Counted from the stretch's first letter, positions 1-11,999 are shown. The stretch: DNA of 64,000 bases from Candidula unifasciata (GCA_905116865.2 CAJHNH020000207.1:1-64000); one strand, 5' to 3'. Numbers and translations: made by a program. The notes: generated from the letters alone by a model not told the origin.

Positions 1-61
1 ATTTTTGCCTAGAAAATGTGTGCAGCTGGATGTGCGAGCTACCACCTCCCCCTGCCACCCT

Positions 62-119
62 CCCCCCCCCCCCCCCCCCCCCTCCCCCCACCCCGCCACG
101 CCCCCCCCCCCCCCCCCCC
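62..119. repeat. poly-C low-complexity tract
   Basis: An almost pure run of C, interrupted by a few T, A and G. The proline-rich open frame through it is a by-product of composition. Confidence 0.9.
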
Positions 120-180
120 ACCATTTTTTTGCGTTGGCGTGCCAGATTAGCAGTAGGTGTTGAAAGCAGTAGTAATCTGC

Positions 181-310
181 TGTATACCAAACAGCCGGCG
201 TAATGCTGACCACATTAAACGCCTTGTGCCGATTGGTTTAAAATTGTAGGTGCTCTTCGCATATTCCCGATGCGCCTAAGACGTGAAAGGGGATCTTTAC
301 TTTACTTAAA
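181..310 (+). mobile_element. SINE-A fragment (3' part)
   Basis: This stretch (GGCGTAATGCTGACCACAT, then TTGTGCCGATTGGTTTA, ending in CTTTACTTTACTT) recurs near 11030 and 56545. It also appears as the reverse complement inside fuller copies at 18480, 28857 and 45635. Only the 3' body and the CTTTA tail are present here; the tRNA-like head is missing. Confidence 0.65.
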
Positions 311-1461
311 CAAACAAGTCATGACGACCAAATTTTTTGTTTTCGCTAACATGTAATTGATTTGTTATTGCATTTATATTATTAAAATTAATGCATGGGT
401 ATTTCATTAGCGTGGTTGTTTTATGGACGCATGGCTACGCATTTTACTGACCAAAACAAAACACAATCATTCCTATTTTCTGACGCATTTTCGTTTTGCT
501 AATTAGCCTAACAGCTATTTATTCACACAAGTTTTTGTTTACTGAGGCATGGTTTTTTTTAACTAATTGACGGTTATTTTGCTGACACATATTTTTTGAC
601 TTCTTCTTCGATCCTTCTGTCAGAAAACTTATATCAGGAGGCCGGTAGCCTTTATGAGAACTATCGTGCAGTCCATATCCTCTCGTGCACCATACAGCTT
701 TGTCTTCAGTGTGGTTGAAACAGGCCAGATTGCGTCTCTGTTGTCAGCACAGTTGTAATTTTTTCTGTTACTTGATTAATTTGACAGACGCATTTACCTT
801 TCACTGAGATGCCTGGGTATTTTACTGATGTGTTTTCTGTCACTAAAATGTCTTGTACAATCCTTCAAAATACGTTAATTCCTTTGTTAAAATTGTTTTT
901 TCCTTAAGAAATATATTTTTTTAAATTCTTGTCTTGTATTATTTCTCAGACCTCGATTCCAGTTTTCGATACTAACTTGGATTTTATTTTGACTGCAGTG
1001 AGACTTCTGTACAAATTAAAGCACACGACAGATATAATATTTAACACAATACGATTACAAACAAAGAAGATAATTAATATAACACAGCCCATGACACGTT
1101 AGGTACATGGAAGTAAACAAGTCGGAAGATGTGAACCAGCGTCATTGCACACAACTATAAACCATAAATGCTCTGCCACCAGTACGGACAGCTGATAAGA
1201 AATTGTCCGCCTATGTCACCGTTCGTACGTAACTCCGCAGCTACAGTGACGTCCCTCCATTTACCCCAGAATGTTAACTCTGGTACCCATTTCCTAGAGG
1301 TTGAGTGAACCCCGGGAGCCGCCCGGTTTTTAACACCGGCCGTGGGCTGCAGTAAGTCGCAGCTGGATTTGAAAGCGAGTGTCCTGTCGACTGCACTGAC
1401 GCAGTCCCGAACAATAAAAGGAGGTGTATCGATGGAAGTACTAGAATATAAAACCCGCCAT
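311..1461. other. no recognised feature
   Basis: A+T-rich DNA with only short open frames. I see no family motif, repeat or convincing exon. Confidence 0.5.
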
Positions 1462-1539
<78 letters not shown>

Positions 1540-1545
1540 ATATTG
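1462..1545. repeat. (CT)n-(AT)n compound microsatellite
   Basis: About 27 nt of CT runs directly into about 55 nt of AT. The open frame crossing it (Ser-Leu then Tyr-Ile repeats) is not a gene. The 400 bases after it hold nothing I recognise. Confidence 0.95.
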
Positions 1546-1954
1546 GTGAATAACTGTATGAAAACTCAATCCTGTCCCTTTCTTTATGTCATAATTCCAG
1601 ATTATCTGTGCCCTCCTCTTCTTCAGCTGCCCTCAAACGTAGGGTTGCCATATCAAGTATTGTCTTGATCTCTTTGGTACAGAAAGAAGATAAATAGAAC
1701 ACAAACAATATATTGCATAAACAATCGTTTAGTTTGTTTTACTTTGTCTATTCAGGGCACATAACATAATCTACACCAACGTATAATAAATGGATTCACT
1801 AATGCCATCATTGTTTGAGTGTACAAAGAGAAAGCATTACTATGAGTAGCAAATGCACCGGAGAAGGTTTGTTAACGTTTTGCCGGGAAAGACGCACAAA
1901 CATTACATACATTACCAGGACTTTAGAACCGGTGACAGACAACAGGAAGTCGAG

Positions 1955-2212
1955 GATCTTTTTGTTTTTGTTGTTCTTATTGTTTTTCTTATTGTTGTTG
2001 CTGTTGTTATTCTTCTTCTGCTGATGCTTCTTCTACTTCTTCTTCTTCTCTTCTTCTTCTTCTTCTTCTTCTTCTTCTTTTTCTTTTTTTGCTGCTGCTT
2101 CTTTCACTTCTCTTTCTTCTTCATCAACACCATCCTCCTCCTCAGCATCATCATCATCTCTATGCTTGTCTTTTTTTTTCTACTACTACTATTACAACAA
2201 CTACTACTACTA

Positions 2213-2256
<44 letters not shown>

Positions 2257-2257
2257 G

Positions 2258-2289
<32 letters not shown>

Positions 2290-2400
2290 ACTACTACCAC
2301 TAGTACTACTAAAACTACTACTGCTACTACTATTACTTCTTCTCCTTCTTCTTCTTCTTGCTCCTTTTCCACTAATATCTTCTTCCATTGCTTCTTTGCT
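1955..2400. repeat. Compound trinucleotide tract (TTC/CTA/CTG)
   Basis: Pyrimidine-rich TTC and TTG triplets pass into CTA, then CTG, then back to TTC. Long open frames in several phases read as homopolymers (Leu, Thr, Ser, Val/Ala), which is the signature of a triplet microsatellite. The tract lies about 300 bp before a SINE-E fragment, a family whose tails are GAA-rich on the other strand. Confidence 0.9.
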
Positions 2401-2714
2401 GCATGGCTACAAAAATCATAAGTATGCTCTTTCTTATGTGCTAGGTAAGCTAGTCTTTTTCCTTCACTAAGATTATTCTCGACGTCATCGTTCAGATCAT
2501 CGAAAAATATTATTAGTGATTTTACCATGACTTATGATTAACTTATATGATGTGGTGTTTCCTTGGAATAAATTTAATAAGTTCTTCATATGATTCTCTT
2601 TGCATCTATGTTCAATACGTTGTGTCTTTGCGATGCAGCATTTCAAAGGTAAGAAGGAAAAACCCTATATCCTATGATCTCTTTGTTTGCTAGTACAGTA
2701 TACCTTATAATCTT

Positions 2715-2895
2715 TCTTCTTCTTCTTCGCGTTCATTAGCTGACGGAAAGTTGTGGCTGCTCACTCACCTCTGAACTTAAAATTGTTCCAGAATCTGAGT
2801 TATGCGTGCATGCAGATGCACTCCAACTTCGAAGAAAACCCCCAGTTAATCAAATCTTACGACCTGCTTGTTTTCAAGGCAGTCTGTAAAATATA
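2715..2895 (-). mobile_element. SINE-E fragment
   Basis: It shares TTGTTCCAGAA, TTATGCGTGCAT, a cytosine-rich stretch and TTACGACCTGCTTGTT with copies at 30440, 40625 and 51715. The TTC-rich sequence at its left end is the (GAA)n tail read on the opposite strand, so the element points to the minus strand. Its central part is deleted compared with the 51.7-kb copy. Confidence 0.6.
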
Positions 2896-2959
2896 TATAT
2901 GATTTCAACATTTTATAAAGTTTTAAACATTAAAAATTCAACATGGGCTCCCTTTCGCA

Positions 2960-4145
2960 AAATATTGCAAATATACTGGCGGACAAGAAAAATATTGCGA
3001 ATATACAAGGTGGACAAGAAAAATATTGCAAATATACTGGGTGGACTAGGATAGTATTGCTAATGTATAAGGTGGACAAGAAGAATACTGTAAATATAAT
3101 GGGTGGACAAGAAGAATACTATAAATATAATGGGTGGACAAGAAGAATACTGTAAATATAATGGGTGGACAAGAAGAATACTGTAAATATACTGGGTGGA
3201 CAAGAAGAATACTGTAAATATACTGGGTGGACAAGAAGAATACTGTAAATATAATGGGTGGACAAGAAGAATACTATAAATATACTGGGTGGACAAGAAG
3301 AATACTATAAATATACTGGGTGGACAAGAAGAATACTGTAAATATACTGGGTGGACAAGAAGAATACTGTAAATATAATGGGTGGACAAGAAGAATACTA
3401 TAAATATACTGGGTGGACAAGAAGAATACTATAAATATACTGGGTGGACAAGAAGAATACTGTAAATATACTGGGTGGACAAGAAGAATACTATAAATAT
3501 ACTGGGTGGACAAGAAGAATACTGTAAATATACTGGGTGGACAAGAAGAATACTGTAAATATACTGGGTGGACAAGAAGAATACTATAAATATACTGGGT
3601 GGACAAGAAGAATATTGTAAATTTTAATGGGTGGACAAGAAGAGTATTGTAAATATAATGGGTGGACAAGAAGAATACTGTAAATATACTGGGTGGACAA
3701 GAAGAATACTATAAATATACTGGGTGGACAAGAAGAATATTGTAAATATAATGGGTGGACAAGGATAGTATTGTGAATGTATGAGGTGGACAAGAAGAAT
3801 ATTGTGAATGTACTGGGTGGACAAGAAGAGTATTGTGAATGTACTGGGTGGACAAGTATAGTATTGTGAATGTATCGGGTGAAAAGAAGAATACTATGAA
3901 TATACTGGGTGGACAGGAAAAATATTACATATATACTGGGTGGACAAGAAGAATTTTGGGAATATACTGGGTGGACAGGAAGATTATTGCGAATGTACTG
4001 GATGGACAAGTAGAATACTGCAAATATACTGGGTGGATATGGATATTATTACGTATGTACTGGTTGGACAAGAAGAATACTACAAATATACAGGGGGGAC
4101 AAGAAGAATATTGGGAAAATCATGGGCTGACCAGAAGAATATGCT
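2960..4145. repeat. 31-bp minisatellite, about 37 units
   Basis: The unit GGGTGGACAAGAAGAATACT followed by GTAAATATACT has a 31-nt period. It is near-perfect between about 3100 and 3730 and decays towards both edges. Because 31 is not a multiple of 3, all frames are read in turn, giving long but meaningless overlapping open frames on the minus strand. The 350 bases after the array contain nothing I recognise. Confidence 0.95.
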
Positions 4146-4494
4146 GGCCAAACTCACTCACTAATTTTTAGCTGATTAGGTGAATACATAATGGACATTT
4201 ACCAGCTAAAATGTAAGCAGTTTCTGTTGTACTTACTGTTTTTACTTGTTTTCTCTTTATTTCTTTCCCACAATATGTTGACCTGAAAATGGGACATATT
4301 AAGTAAGTTAGCACCCCCCACCCCCCATTCTTTTTTTTCAACTCCCTTCCCCACCCCTGTAAAAAATTCTAGAATGTATTATTATTACTTTTCATTTGAA
4401 GATGAAATTATATAGATTTTACAAACCTATCAACTGTATAAGCCATGCTAGATAATTAATATTATAATGTTTTTCCCGTGCTCTTTTTTAGTTT

Positions 4495-4745
4495 GTGTAT
4501 ATACGTACTTACGCGTTCTTGTCTCCAGCTTATTCCTAAAAATTGTGTGGGAGTACTCAGGGCACGAGCTGCGGGCCTTGTGCCATGCGTTGGTTTCACC
4601 GTGGTACAGAGAAGCCGACTGTCCAGGAAGATATGGCAAACTACTGGACGTAAATTTGCCTAGAAAAACCGCTACAGCCAACAACAACACAATGCTGAGG
4701 TCGGTTCTGTAACGTCCTGTAAAGGATACGCAACTAACTTTAAAC
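4495..4745 (+). mobile_element. SINE-B, tRNA head degraded
   Basis: The body GCGTTGGTTTCACCGTGGTA, then GGCAAACTACTGGACGTAA, then TGTAAAGGATACGCAACTAA is the reverse complement of the copies at 44845 and 49400. Those copies retain the box-B-like GGGTTCGATCC. Here the sequence left of the GAGCTGCGGGCC segment does not match the head. The small open frames are not conserved between copies. Confidence 0.7.
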
Positions 4746-4959
4746 TAAATCAGGGGACGGGCGGGAACATACCGAAAAACCGGGTTTGTCAGAGTGAAAA
4801 TGGGACCTCTCATTAGCCCGGGTGATGACGTGACCTCAAGCTAATGACGTCAGCACCTACTCCTATTAATCTGATAAAAGCGTTGATCCGATTATATTTC
4901 TATTCAAGGATGCCCCCCCCCCCCCCCTCCTTCCTATCCCCGAGCAAGGAAAAAAAGGT

Positions 4960-5167
4960 GCCGGTACCAGAGCCGTCTTAACAGCATTGTGGGTCCTTGA
5001 GTAAACAAGTGATGGGACCCCTACGATAATATCTAACATAATGAGGCATTTTTGTAAACTGTATTTATGGCAAATAACATACAGAGATTTGCATCCGGAA
5101 CCTGTGCTCATGGGCTCCTGGGCAAGTGGCGGGCAGCCCCATGCGTTAAGACGGCCCTGGTCGGTAC
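4960..5167. mobile_element. hAT-like MITE (192 bp) with 8-bp target duplication
   Basis: Inverted termini CAGAGCCGTCTTAACAGCAT and ATGCGTTAAGACGGCCCTG bound 4968-5159. The flanks are GCCGGTAC (4960-4967) and GTCGGTAC (5160-5167), one mismatch in 8. An 8-bp duplication with CAG...CTG ends is typical of hAT transposons. No transposase is present, so this is a non-autonomous copy. The open frames across it are palindrome artefacts. Confidence 0.8.
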
Positions 5168-6902
5168 TAATCACAGCGTGTCTCAAAAGGGTGCCGGTAC
5201 TCACCATAAAGTGTCTGCTACTGTATCGCTAAAATACATAATGCCAGCACCGCGTACCCAGAAAAAAGAAGCATTGGTCAGATACAGGCACACACACTGT
5301 GAACAAAGCCGCCTCTATTAAAATGCAAATATGTTTATAATAGAAGAATGGTAAAGAGAAAACACACAGCGCACTATTGGATTCTAAAGGAATATAAGAA
5401 GATTATGGTAATGAAGATACACAAGTATACCATAAAAATAAGTTATTTTTAATTCTTTATTGATCCTGACACCCACCTTTATTGAAACCAGAAGGACTCA
5501 CGGAGCCACACTATGGAGGCCATTCCAACAAGAACACCTCCAAAATACTTTCACGAACCAGGTGAAACAGTGAAAATAGGACACCATACGATTAACCAGT
5601 CTGTCATCAATTATGGGTGAGGTTTGTTTCTTGCAAGGATGTGTAGGTAAAGACAGTTTACGAAAATGTAGTAAAAGTGAGAGGATTTTATCCCTTTCGA
5701 CCCAGTCTCTCTTCGCAGAAGATCTGGCCAAGTGCATTGCACAAAGCACGTTATTCCTAGCTCAGGCGGCGATCCCCAAGGATTTTAGTGAAACGAATCT
5801 ACAACTTTCAGAGAGCAAAGCAAATGGCTTCACCACAGAGACTCCAGAAAAAAATATAGTAAAAAATGACAAAAGTTAACACTTAAAGTAAACAAGTCCG
5901 AAGTCGACCCTGAGATCACTACTCTGTGTTCCTGACCCAATGGCAAACAGTCACAAAAAGTCCGGCTGTTTTCAAGAAGGCTGCCCTACCTTTTGCCATG
6001 AACCAAAGAGGAGCAGAGTTCCGTTTTCAGTTGTTTTTTTTACCAGTAAAGTGTTGAAACCTATAAAAATTCAACAGCAAATGAAGAACCAGTTTGGCGA
6101 AGCATGCCTGTCAGTCCAGGAAGTGTATGAGTGGCCTAGGAAGTTTTGAACTGTCATGATGATGTACTATGTTCGCGAGCAGGCGATGTTTATGTGCTTG
6201 ACACTCTTGACAACAACATAGACAGATAACACTGTGGCATGGTTACTGTAATTTCTCTCACATCTTAAGGTTTTCATTTGAAACCTCCCACATAATAATT
6301 AAAGAAGAGCTCAGTAGGTTAGTTTCATAACCTTTAGAGGAGTAAACAAAACCAGCCTCAGCACTTACTGATCTTTAAGTGATTTTATTAGGTAATTACA
6401 CTTTCAGTTGTTTTTCTTTGCATTTTGATTGCTACAACGCGTACAGTAGATTAACGTGAAGCAGCCTGCTACCAAATCGCATATGCCAACTTGGAAATCC
6501 ACTATATCGAAATTGTGAAACTGTGTTTTTAACCTCAAAGACCCAGTCGCCGCTCCTGCTTTCTCTCAAAGGAAAACAAAATGAGCATTTGAAAAAAATA
6601 TTTATAATGTTTATATATTCGGTAGGGCCGCGGATAAAGGCTTGGCTCGTCATCATCATGTAGCACAGTGGTTTCCAACCTAGGAAGCGCCCTCCCCCAC
6701 CACCACCCCAACCCCTGTTTTTTTATTAAAGGAAATTCCAAGGGGGAATCAGGCAATTCTGAAAATGCGTTCATTCAAACTTTCTTTCGTAAAATTATAA
6801 ATAAATATATTTGTAACACTATTTATTAAACTTATATCCACGATCATTTATGTGTTTTAAACAGTCTGTACTACTGTTAACAATATAATTAAAATGAAAA
6901 TA
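5168..6902. other. mostly unrecognised
   Basis: Short open frames up to 88 codons have no recognisable motif or exon structure. CAGTGGTTTCCAACCT at about 6666 resembles a hAT terminus, but no partner end was found nearby. Confidence 0.45.
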
Positions 6903-7097
6903 GCCGCACTTAATTATAGATTATGAATACATTCTTCTTTTGCGGCACTTAATTATAGATTATGAACACATTCCTCTTTTGCTACACTTAATTATAGATT
7001 ATGAACACATTTCTCTTTTGCTGCACTTAATTATAGATTATGAATACATTCTTCTTTTGCTGCACCTAATTATAGATTATGAACATATTCTTCTTTT
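6903..7097. repeat. 39-bp minisatellite, left block
   Basis: About five copies of a 39-bp unit (CTTAATTATAGATTATGAAC, then ACATTCTTCTTTTGCTGCA). Since 39 is divisible by 3, one frame stays open as a 13-residue repeat; this is not evidence of coding. The array resumes at 8360 after a LINE insertion. Confidence 0.93.
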
Positions 7098-8359
7098 CAT
7101 CATCATCAGTTCTTGTTATGCCTAGTGGCACATGAGGCTTCACAGAGGACTTTCCATGCTTTCCTGTCCTGTGCAATCTTCAGTGCAGTTTTCCATGTCA
7201 AAGATGCCGCACTCAGATCACTTTCCATCGTTCGTCTTCATGTTGTTTTGGGCGCCCCCTGTTTTCTCTTTCTCTCTGGTGTCCATGTGAGAGCTGTTTT
7301 GGCAGGAATATCAGAAGTCATTCTCATAACGTGGCCAAGCCATTTCCATCTTCTCTTGGTAATCATACTGTCTAAAGTTTCTTGGTTAGTGGCTTGAAGT
7401 AGTTTAGTGTTTGAGATTGTATATGGCTAGAAAATTTTGATAATTCTACGTAGACATGTGTGGTGGAAGGTGGACAGCTTGTGTGCATCCTTTTTGGTCA
7501 TTCTCCAGCATTCCGCTCCATAAAGAAGAACTGGCAAAATGAGGCTCTTGTAGAGTCGGAGTTTCGTTCCTCTGCAGTAATTGTTGGATTTCCAGATTTG
7601 CCTCATCCTTCCAAAAGCAGCTCTAGATTTGTTCAAGCGTGACTGTGTGTGTGTGTCTTCCTCTGTCCCTCCCAGTAGGGACACCACACTCCTAAGATAT
7701 GTGAAATGTTCTACATTTTCAAGTGATTGGTTACTTACGGTCACTGGTTGTTGGTTTGGACTGTTTGTCATGATCTTAGTTTTCTCTGTATTTATTCTCA
7801 GTCCCACCATTTCTGCTGTGCAGTTTAGTCTGTTACTTTTCTCTTGTATATGTTCATGTTTATGTGATAGGAGTGCTATATCATCTGCAAAATCAAGGTC
7901 CTCAAGCATTGTAAATGGAGTCCATCGTATGCCTCTTAATGACCTGTCTACTGTGTTCTTTAGTATCCAATCAATCACAAGGTTGAAGAGGAGAGATGAC
8001 ATAACACATCCCTGTCTTACACCCGTCTTTACTGGGAAAGATGTAATTTTTTATACTGCAGGAAAAGTCTTTATAGAAGAGAGCAATTATGTTGACTATT
8101 TTTTCTGGAATTCCATAATGTCGTAAAATTTTCCACAGACCGTCTCTATGGACGCTGTCAAAAGCTTTCTCAAAGTCCACAAAATTAATATATATACTTC
8201 TCTGCTATTCGTTGCATTGTTCTAAAATGTTACGTATGGCGAAGATGTGCTCAGTTGTTCCTCTGCCCTTTCTTAATCCTGCTTGTTCCACTCGTAGGCA
8301 TTTATCTACTCCTTTTTCAAGCCGCATTATGAGGATTTTACAAAATATTTTGCTTGGTA
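7098..8359 (-). mobile_element. LINE-A, 5'-truncated, inserted in minisatellite
   Basis: On the minus strand this runs from mid reverse transcriptase to the 3' end (CCACTAGGCATAACAAGAAC, then a short GAT tail). It is flanked by CTTCTTTT at 7090-7097 and 8360-8367, a probable target-site duplication. Minisatellite units lie on both sides. A second, internally deleted copy is at 58321-58866. Confidence 0.85.
7427..8180 (-). pseudogene. Reverse transcriptase fragment of LINE-A
   Basis: Reading on the minus strand, 8180-8050 encodes DFEKAFDSVHRDGLWKIL, a palm-domain motif. A frame change near 8040 follows. Then 8030-7427 encodes RQGCVMSSLLFNLVIDW, the catalytic-motif region LDFADDIALLSH, and the thumb/connection region with YKSLILPVLLYGAECW. 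The endonuclease and N-terminal RT are absent. It would copy element RNA at the target site if intact. The frameshift and truncation show it is dead. The clade looks RTE/BovB-like; that is inference from motif style only. Confidence 0.85.
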
Positions 8360-8692
8360 CTTCTTTTGCTGCACCTAATTATAGATTATGAACACATTTC
8401 TCTTTTGCTGCACCTAATTATAGATTATGAACACATTTCTCTTTTGCTGCACTTAATTATAGATTATGAAAACATTCTTCTTTTGCTGCACCTAATTATA
8501 GATTATGAACACATTTCTGTTTTGCTGCACTTAATTATAGATTATGAATACATTCTTCTTTTGTTGCACCTAATTATAGATTATGAACATATTCTTCTTT
8601 TGCAGCACCTAATTATAGATTATGAACACATTCTTCTATTAATACACTTAATTATAGATCATGAACACATTCCTCTTTTGCTGCACTATTAC
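8360..8692. repeat. 39-bp minisatellite, right block
   Basis: About 8.5 further units of the same 39-bp repeat seen at 6903-7097, with single-base variants between units. Together with the left block this was one array before the LINE-A insertion. Confidence 0.93.
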
Positions 8693-8800
8693 GCTTGTAC
8701 CATATGCTTGTTAGGGCGACAGATGGGTCTCTTTTTTTTCCTTCCCAAAACTGGAGCCCCGGAACCCTCCGGGAGAGCACATCATGAAAAGCATGTAGTA
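8693..8800 (-). mobile_element. SINE-E fragment
   Basis: It contains CATATGCTTGTTAGGGCGAC and CTGGAGCCCCGGAACC, matching the distal part of the copies at 40840-41010 and 51950-52045. The rest of the element is missing. Confidence 0.5.
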
Positions 8801-9329
8801 AAAAGCAACTAATTCAGGATTTGCTGCAATCTGATGTATTGGGTCAATAGGGGCAGATATCACAGCAAAACTGTCATCCACAAAATAACATACCAACTGT
8901 CCCTTTTACAGGTGAATGCAGACAACAAAGAAAACAGTAAATGGCAATAGAGACCACTTTTATTTTCAAAGAACATAGAAAAAAAAATGGACTTCATTTA
9001 CGATTAAATGAAAAGATCATGCAATGATGTAACCAGAATAAAGCACTGACTATATGCAATACTTTACTATCCTGATAAACTTATAAACATATTTCTAGTA
9101 ACACATTCTCCTGCTCGCTCTTACACACAATGTAGAGTCCATTCACTTGAGTAAAATCATTAACCCTTTCAGTACCAGAGGGCAGTTGAATTAATCATAA
9201 ATCAACTCGTGGTGTGCTGCTTGGTACCCAGCTCGTCCAGGGGACTTAACATCCAACACAGTTTTATCTAATAAGTCTGAATTGTAGCCCTTGATGATCA
9301 CAGTTTCATTTCCATTCTGGCTAGTGTTT
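8801..9329. other. no recognised gene
   Basis: Unique-looking A+T-rich DNA. TTAACCCTTTCAGTACCAG near 9162 is a dispersed motif, similar to 19558 and 28181, and could be one end of an uncharacterised repeat. Confidence 0.4.
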
Positions 9330-9865
9330 CATTAGCTCATTAATGGATAACAATGATGACTACATAAAAGAAGTTAGAAAAGGACTTGCTATAGCAATGA
9401 AGAGGCTAAGCAGTATAAAGAGCCTAAGGCATAGCACCTGCAAGCAAGTTAAAGCGAAACATCTGGGATCATGTATCTTTCCCTTGGCAACTTATGGATG
9501 TGAGTCATGGACTCTCACTCAGTCTTTGAAGAAGAAAATCAGAGCTTTTGAACAGAAATGCTGCTACAGAAGAATTCTTAGAATACCATAGACCAAGAAG
9601 AAGAACCTGAAAATCAAGAAGAATTGGCTCATAAACAGCATCCTCTCCCGAAAGCTGAGGTATTTTGGATATGTTAAACAGCTTGGTGACCCAGAGAGAA
9701 CAATGATGGAGGGTGCAGTTTCTGGGAAATGAGACAGAGGCTGACTTCCGGGAAGGTGTGTAAGGACACTAAAGATGCACTGGCTATAAAAGCACACAGG
9801 GCTGCAGAAATGGCTAGAGAAAGACTTTAAAGTGTGTTGTGAAGAGAGCGCTGCTCTGTAAAGGA
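9330..9865 (+). pseudogene. LINE-B, C-terminal RT fragment
   Basis: The open frame 9343-9591 encodes EVRKGLAIAMKRLSSIKSL and LATYGCESWTLTQSLKKKI, the region after the RT catalytic core in RTE-like LINEs. A stop at 9591 and later frame changes follow, but LINSILSRKLRYFGYVKQLG is still readable downstream. Related fragments are at 20970, 29429, 43829 and 61150. This is the most diverged of the five. Confidence 0.8.
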
Positions 9866-10014
9866 AATAATTATTAATTGAGCATTAATTTCCAGTGGTC
9901 ACACATGTGTCAGAGCTTCAACTGGCCAGACAGATGTGTGATTTCTCTTGAAAACACTTCAGTTAAGTGTTTTTGTGTAATCTTGCTTACATTTGTGTGA
10001 CTGACACAATAAAA

Positions 10015-10500
10015 CTGTCATAACCTGACACCGATACAATCACACTTTCAAAGTCTCACACTGATACAATGAAACTTTCATAACTGGAGACACATACAAT
10101 GAAACTTTCAAAATATTACGCTTACGTGATCTCACTTTCATAATCTGAGGCTGAAACAATGTCATTTTCATAAATGCACACTGAAACAATGACAGACTCA
10201 TAATATGAAACAATGACACTTTCATAATCTAAAACTGAAACATGGGGAATTTCATAGTCTGACACTGATACAATATCACTTTGATAACTGACACTGATAA
10301 AATGCCACTTTCATAATCTTAAACTGATACAATGACACTTTCAAAACCTGACACTGAGACAATGAAATAATATTACTTTCAAAATCAGATATTGAAAAGT
10401 CTCACTTTTATAATTTTTAATGAAGCAATACAATTGTTACCCTTTGACACTGAAACAATATTTCACAATCGGACACTGAGGTCACCTCACTTTCATCATC
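10015..10500. repeat. Degenerate 30-bp minisatellite
   Basis: Repeats of a roughly 30-nt unit, ACACTGATACAATGACACTT then TCATAATCTG. Spacing is exact in places (CAAT at 10037 and 10067) and irregular elsewhere. Confidence 0.85.
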
Positions 10501-11029
10501 TTAAATTCACTGACTATCCCAACAATCACAATGAACAAAACAATCATAACTGCTGAAGTAAATCACAACTGAAGTATCTAGAGCACAACAGAGCTCAAAT
10601 GCAACACTTGGGGAGTCACAAGTATGTGACCTGGTGAAAACTACTACACAAATAAATGCAGTTCCCCGAAAATAAAACTAACCCTAGAACAGCTCCAACA
10701 TGATTTTCAGGATACTTTTAATATAAGCCCTGTCTCATAAAAAAGCCCTAGTTAAGACTGTCAACTAGAATGAGAGACTTGTTGCCGAATGATCAGTCGG
10801 AGTAGACATTCAGGATATGGAGAGCTATGATGATGTTCAAAATGAAGACTAATTAAATAACTGTATTTGAATAAATGTAGAATTTCCGAAACAAATAAAT
10901 GTGGATTTTGTAACTGGAAAAAAAAAAAAACCTGAAAACAAAAGTTAGTGCAGGAATTTAACTCATGGCCCGTGCGCCAAATCTGGCCAACACAGGCCTA
11001 CTTAATGGTCCAAAGATCATTATTTGTAT
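10501..11029. other. no recognised feature
   Basis: A+T-rich DNA with a short A-run at about 10919. No coding or repeat family recognised. Confidence 0.4.
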
Positions 11030-11157
11030 TGTATTACTGATCTTTCTGGCGTGATGCTGACGACATCACCCATCTTGTGCCGATTGGTCTATAAGAAATA
11101 TAGGTCTAGCCCTATACGCCTAAAGATGTGGAAGAGGGACCTTTACTTTACTTTTAC
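11030..11157 (+). mobile_element. SINE-A fragment (3' part)
   Basis: GGCGTGATGCTGACGACATC, CCGATTGGTCTATAAGAAAT, TAGGTCTAGCCCTATACGCC and the CTTTACTTTACTTTT tail match the family. The tRNA-like head is absent. Confidence 0.7.
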
Positions 11158-11529
11158 CGATCTTTCTAGATTGGGGCTGGGGTCTCTGGCCCGTAACAAT
11201 GCTCAATTTTATTAAACATTGGTAAACTTAGATGAAGAGCCCTACCCTAGTGCATTTTCAAAGCAAGCTTTTCATAAAACAAACCCAGTCATATTTTCGC
11301 AGAAAACAGGTTTTAATAACTTAAACAGGAAATTTTTCAGTTTTACAAATCAGACTTTCATAAATAATTAGCTTCACTGTCTCACTTTGATCTTCTTGTA
11401 CGTTGTGATACTGAAGTGAAGTATATACCAAAGGGACAGATGTGAATTATGTGGGGGAGGATACAGATGGGACAGGAAGAGATGGCAAAATATAAGATGC
11501 CAGTGTAAGCTGGTTACTGCCTCTGCTCC

Positions 11530-11999
11530 AATGAGGGGTAACGGCAGAAAGGTCGTACAAGTTATAGCCCCAGCAAAGATTTAAAAAATCATAGCCCGCG
11601 GAAGGCAAGGGAAAACTGGAAATATTTCCCAGGAATAAGTCTATGGGCTGGGCATAGGAAGAATTATGGTGGGAGTGGCAGGTAAAAAAAAAAAAAGTGT
11701 TTCAGGTTCTTTTTTTTTGCCTCTCTCTTTTTTTCCCCCTCTCTCTCTTTCTCTTTGGTTTATACTTTACCTCAGTATCACAAGGTACAAAAAGATCGTT
11801 TTTTCTTTATTTTTTTTTTCAATGAGGGGTAAAGGCAGAAAAACATACAGGCTTTAACCCCAGCAAATATTTCAATTTTTTTTTTTTTTCAATCATAGCC
11901 TGTGGAAGGGAAAACTGGAAAAGATTTTCCAGGAATAAGTCTGTGGGCTGGGAATAGAAAGAATTATGGTGGAAGTGGCCAGTTAAAAAAAAAAAAAAA
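11530..11999. repeat. Direct repeat of about 170 bp, two copies
   Basis: The block CAATGAGGGGTAACGGCAGA ... GAATTATGGTGGGAGTGGC followed by an A-run occurs at about 11530-11700. It recurs at 11819-11999, with C/T-rich DNA between. Each copy ends in oligo-A. This could be two insertions of one retroposed sequence or a local duplication. Confidence 0.75.

Noticed and set aside
3060..4009. Overlapping minus-strand frames of 109-141 codons
   Set aside because: They follow the 31-bp repeat through all three phases; no gene evidence.
2960..4145. A CRISPR-like array
   Set aside because: The units are directly adjacent with no unique spacers, there are no cas genes, and the DNA is animal.
6666..6790. 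A further hAT-like element beginning CAGTGGTTTCCAACCT
   Set aside because: No opposite terminus or 8-bp duplication could be located.
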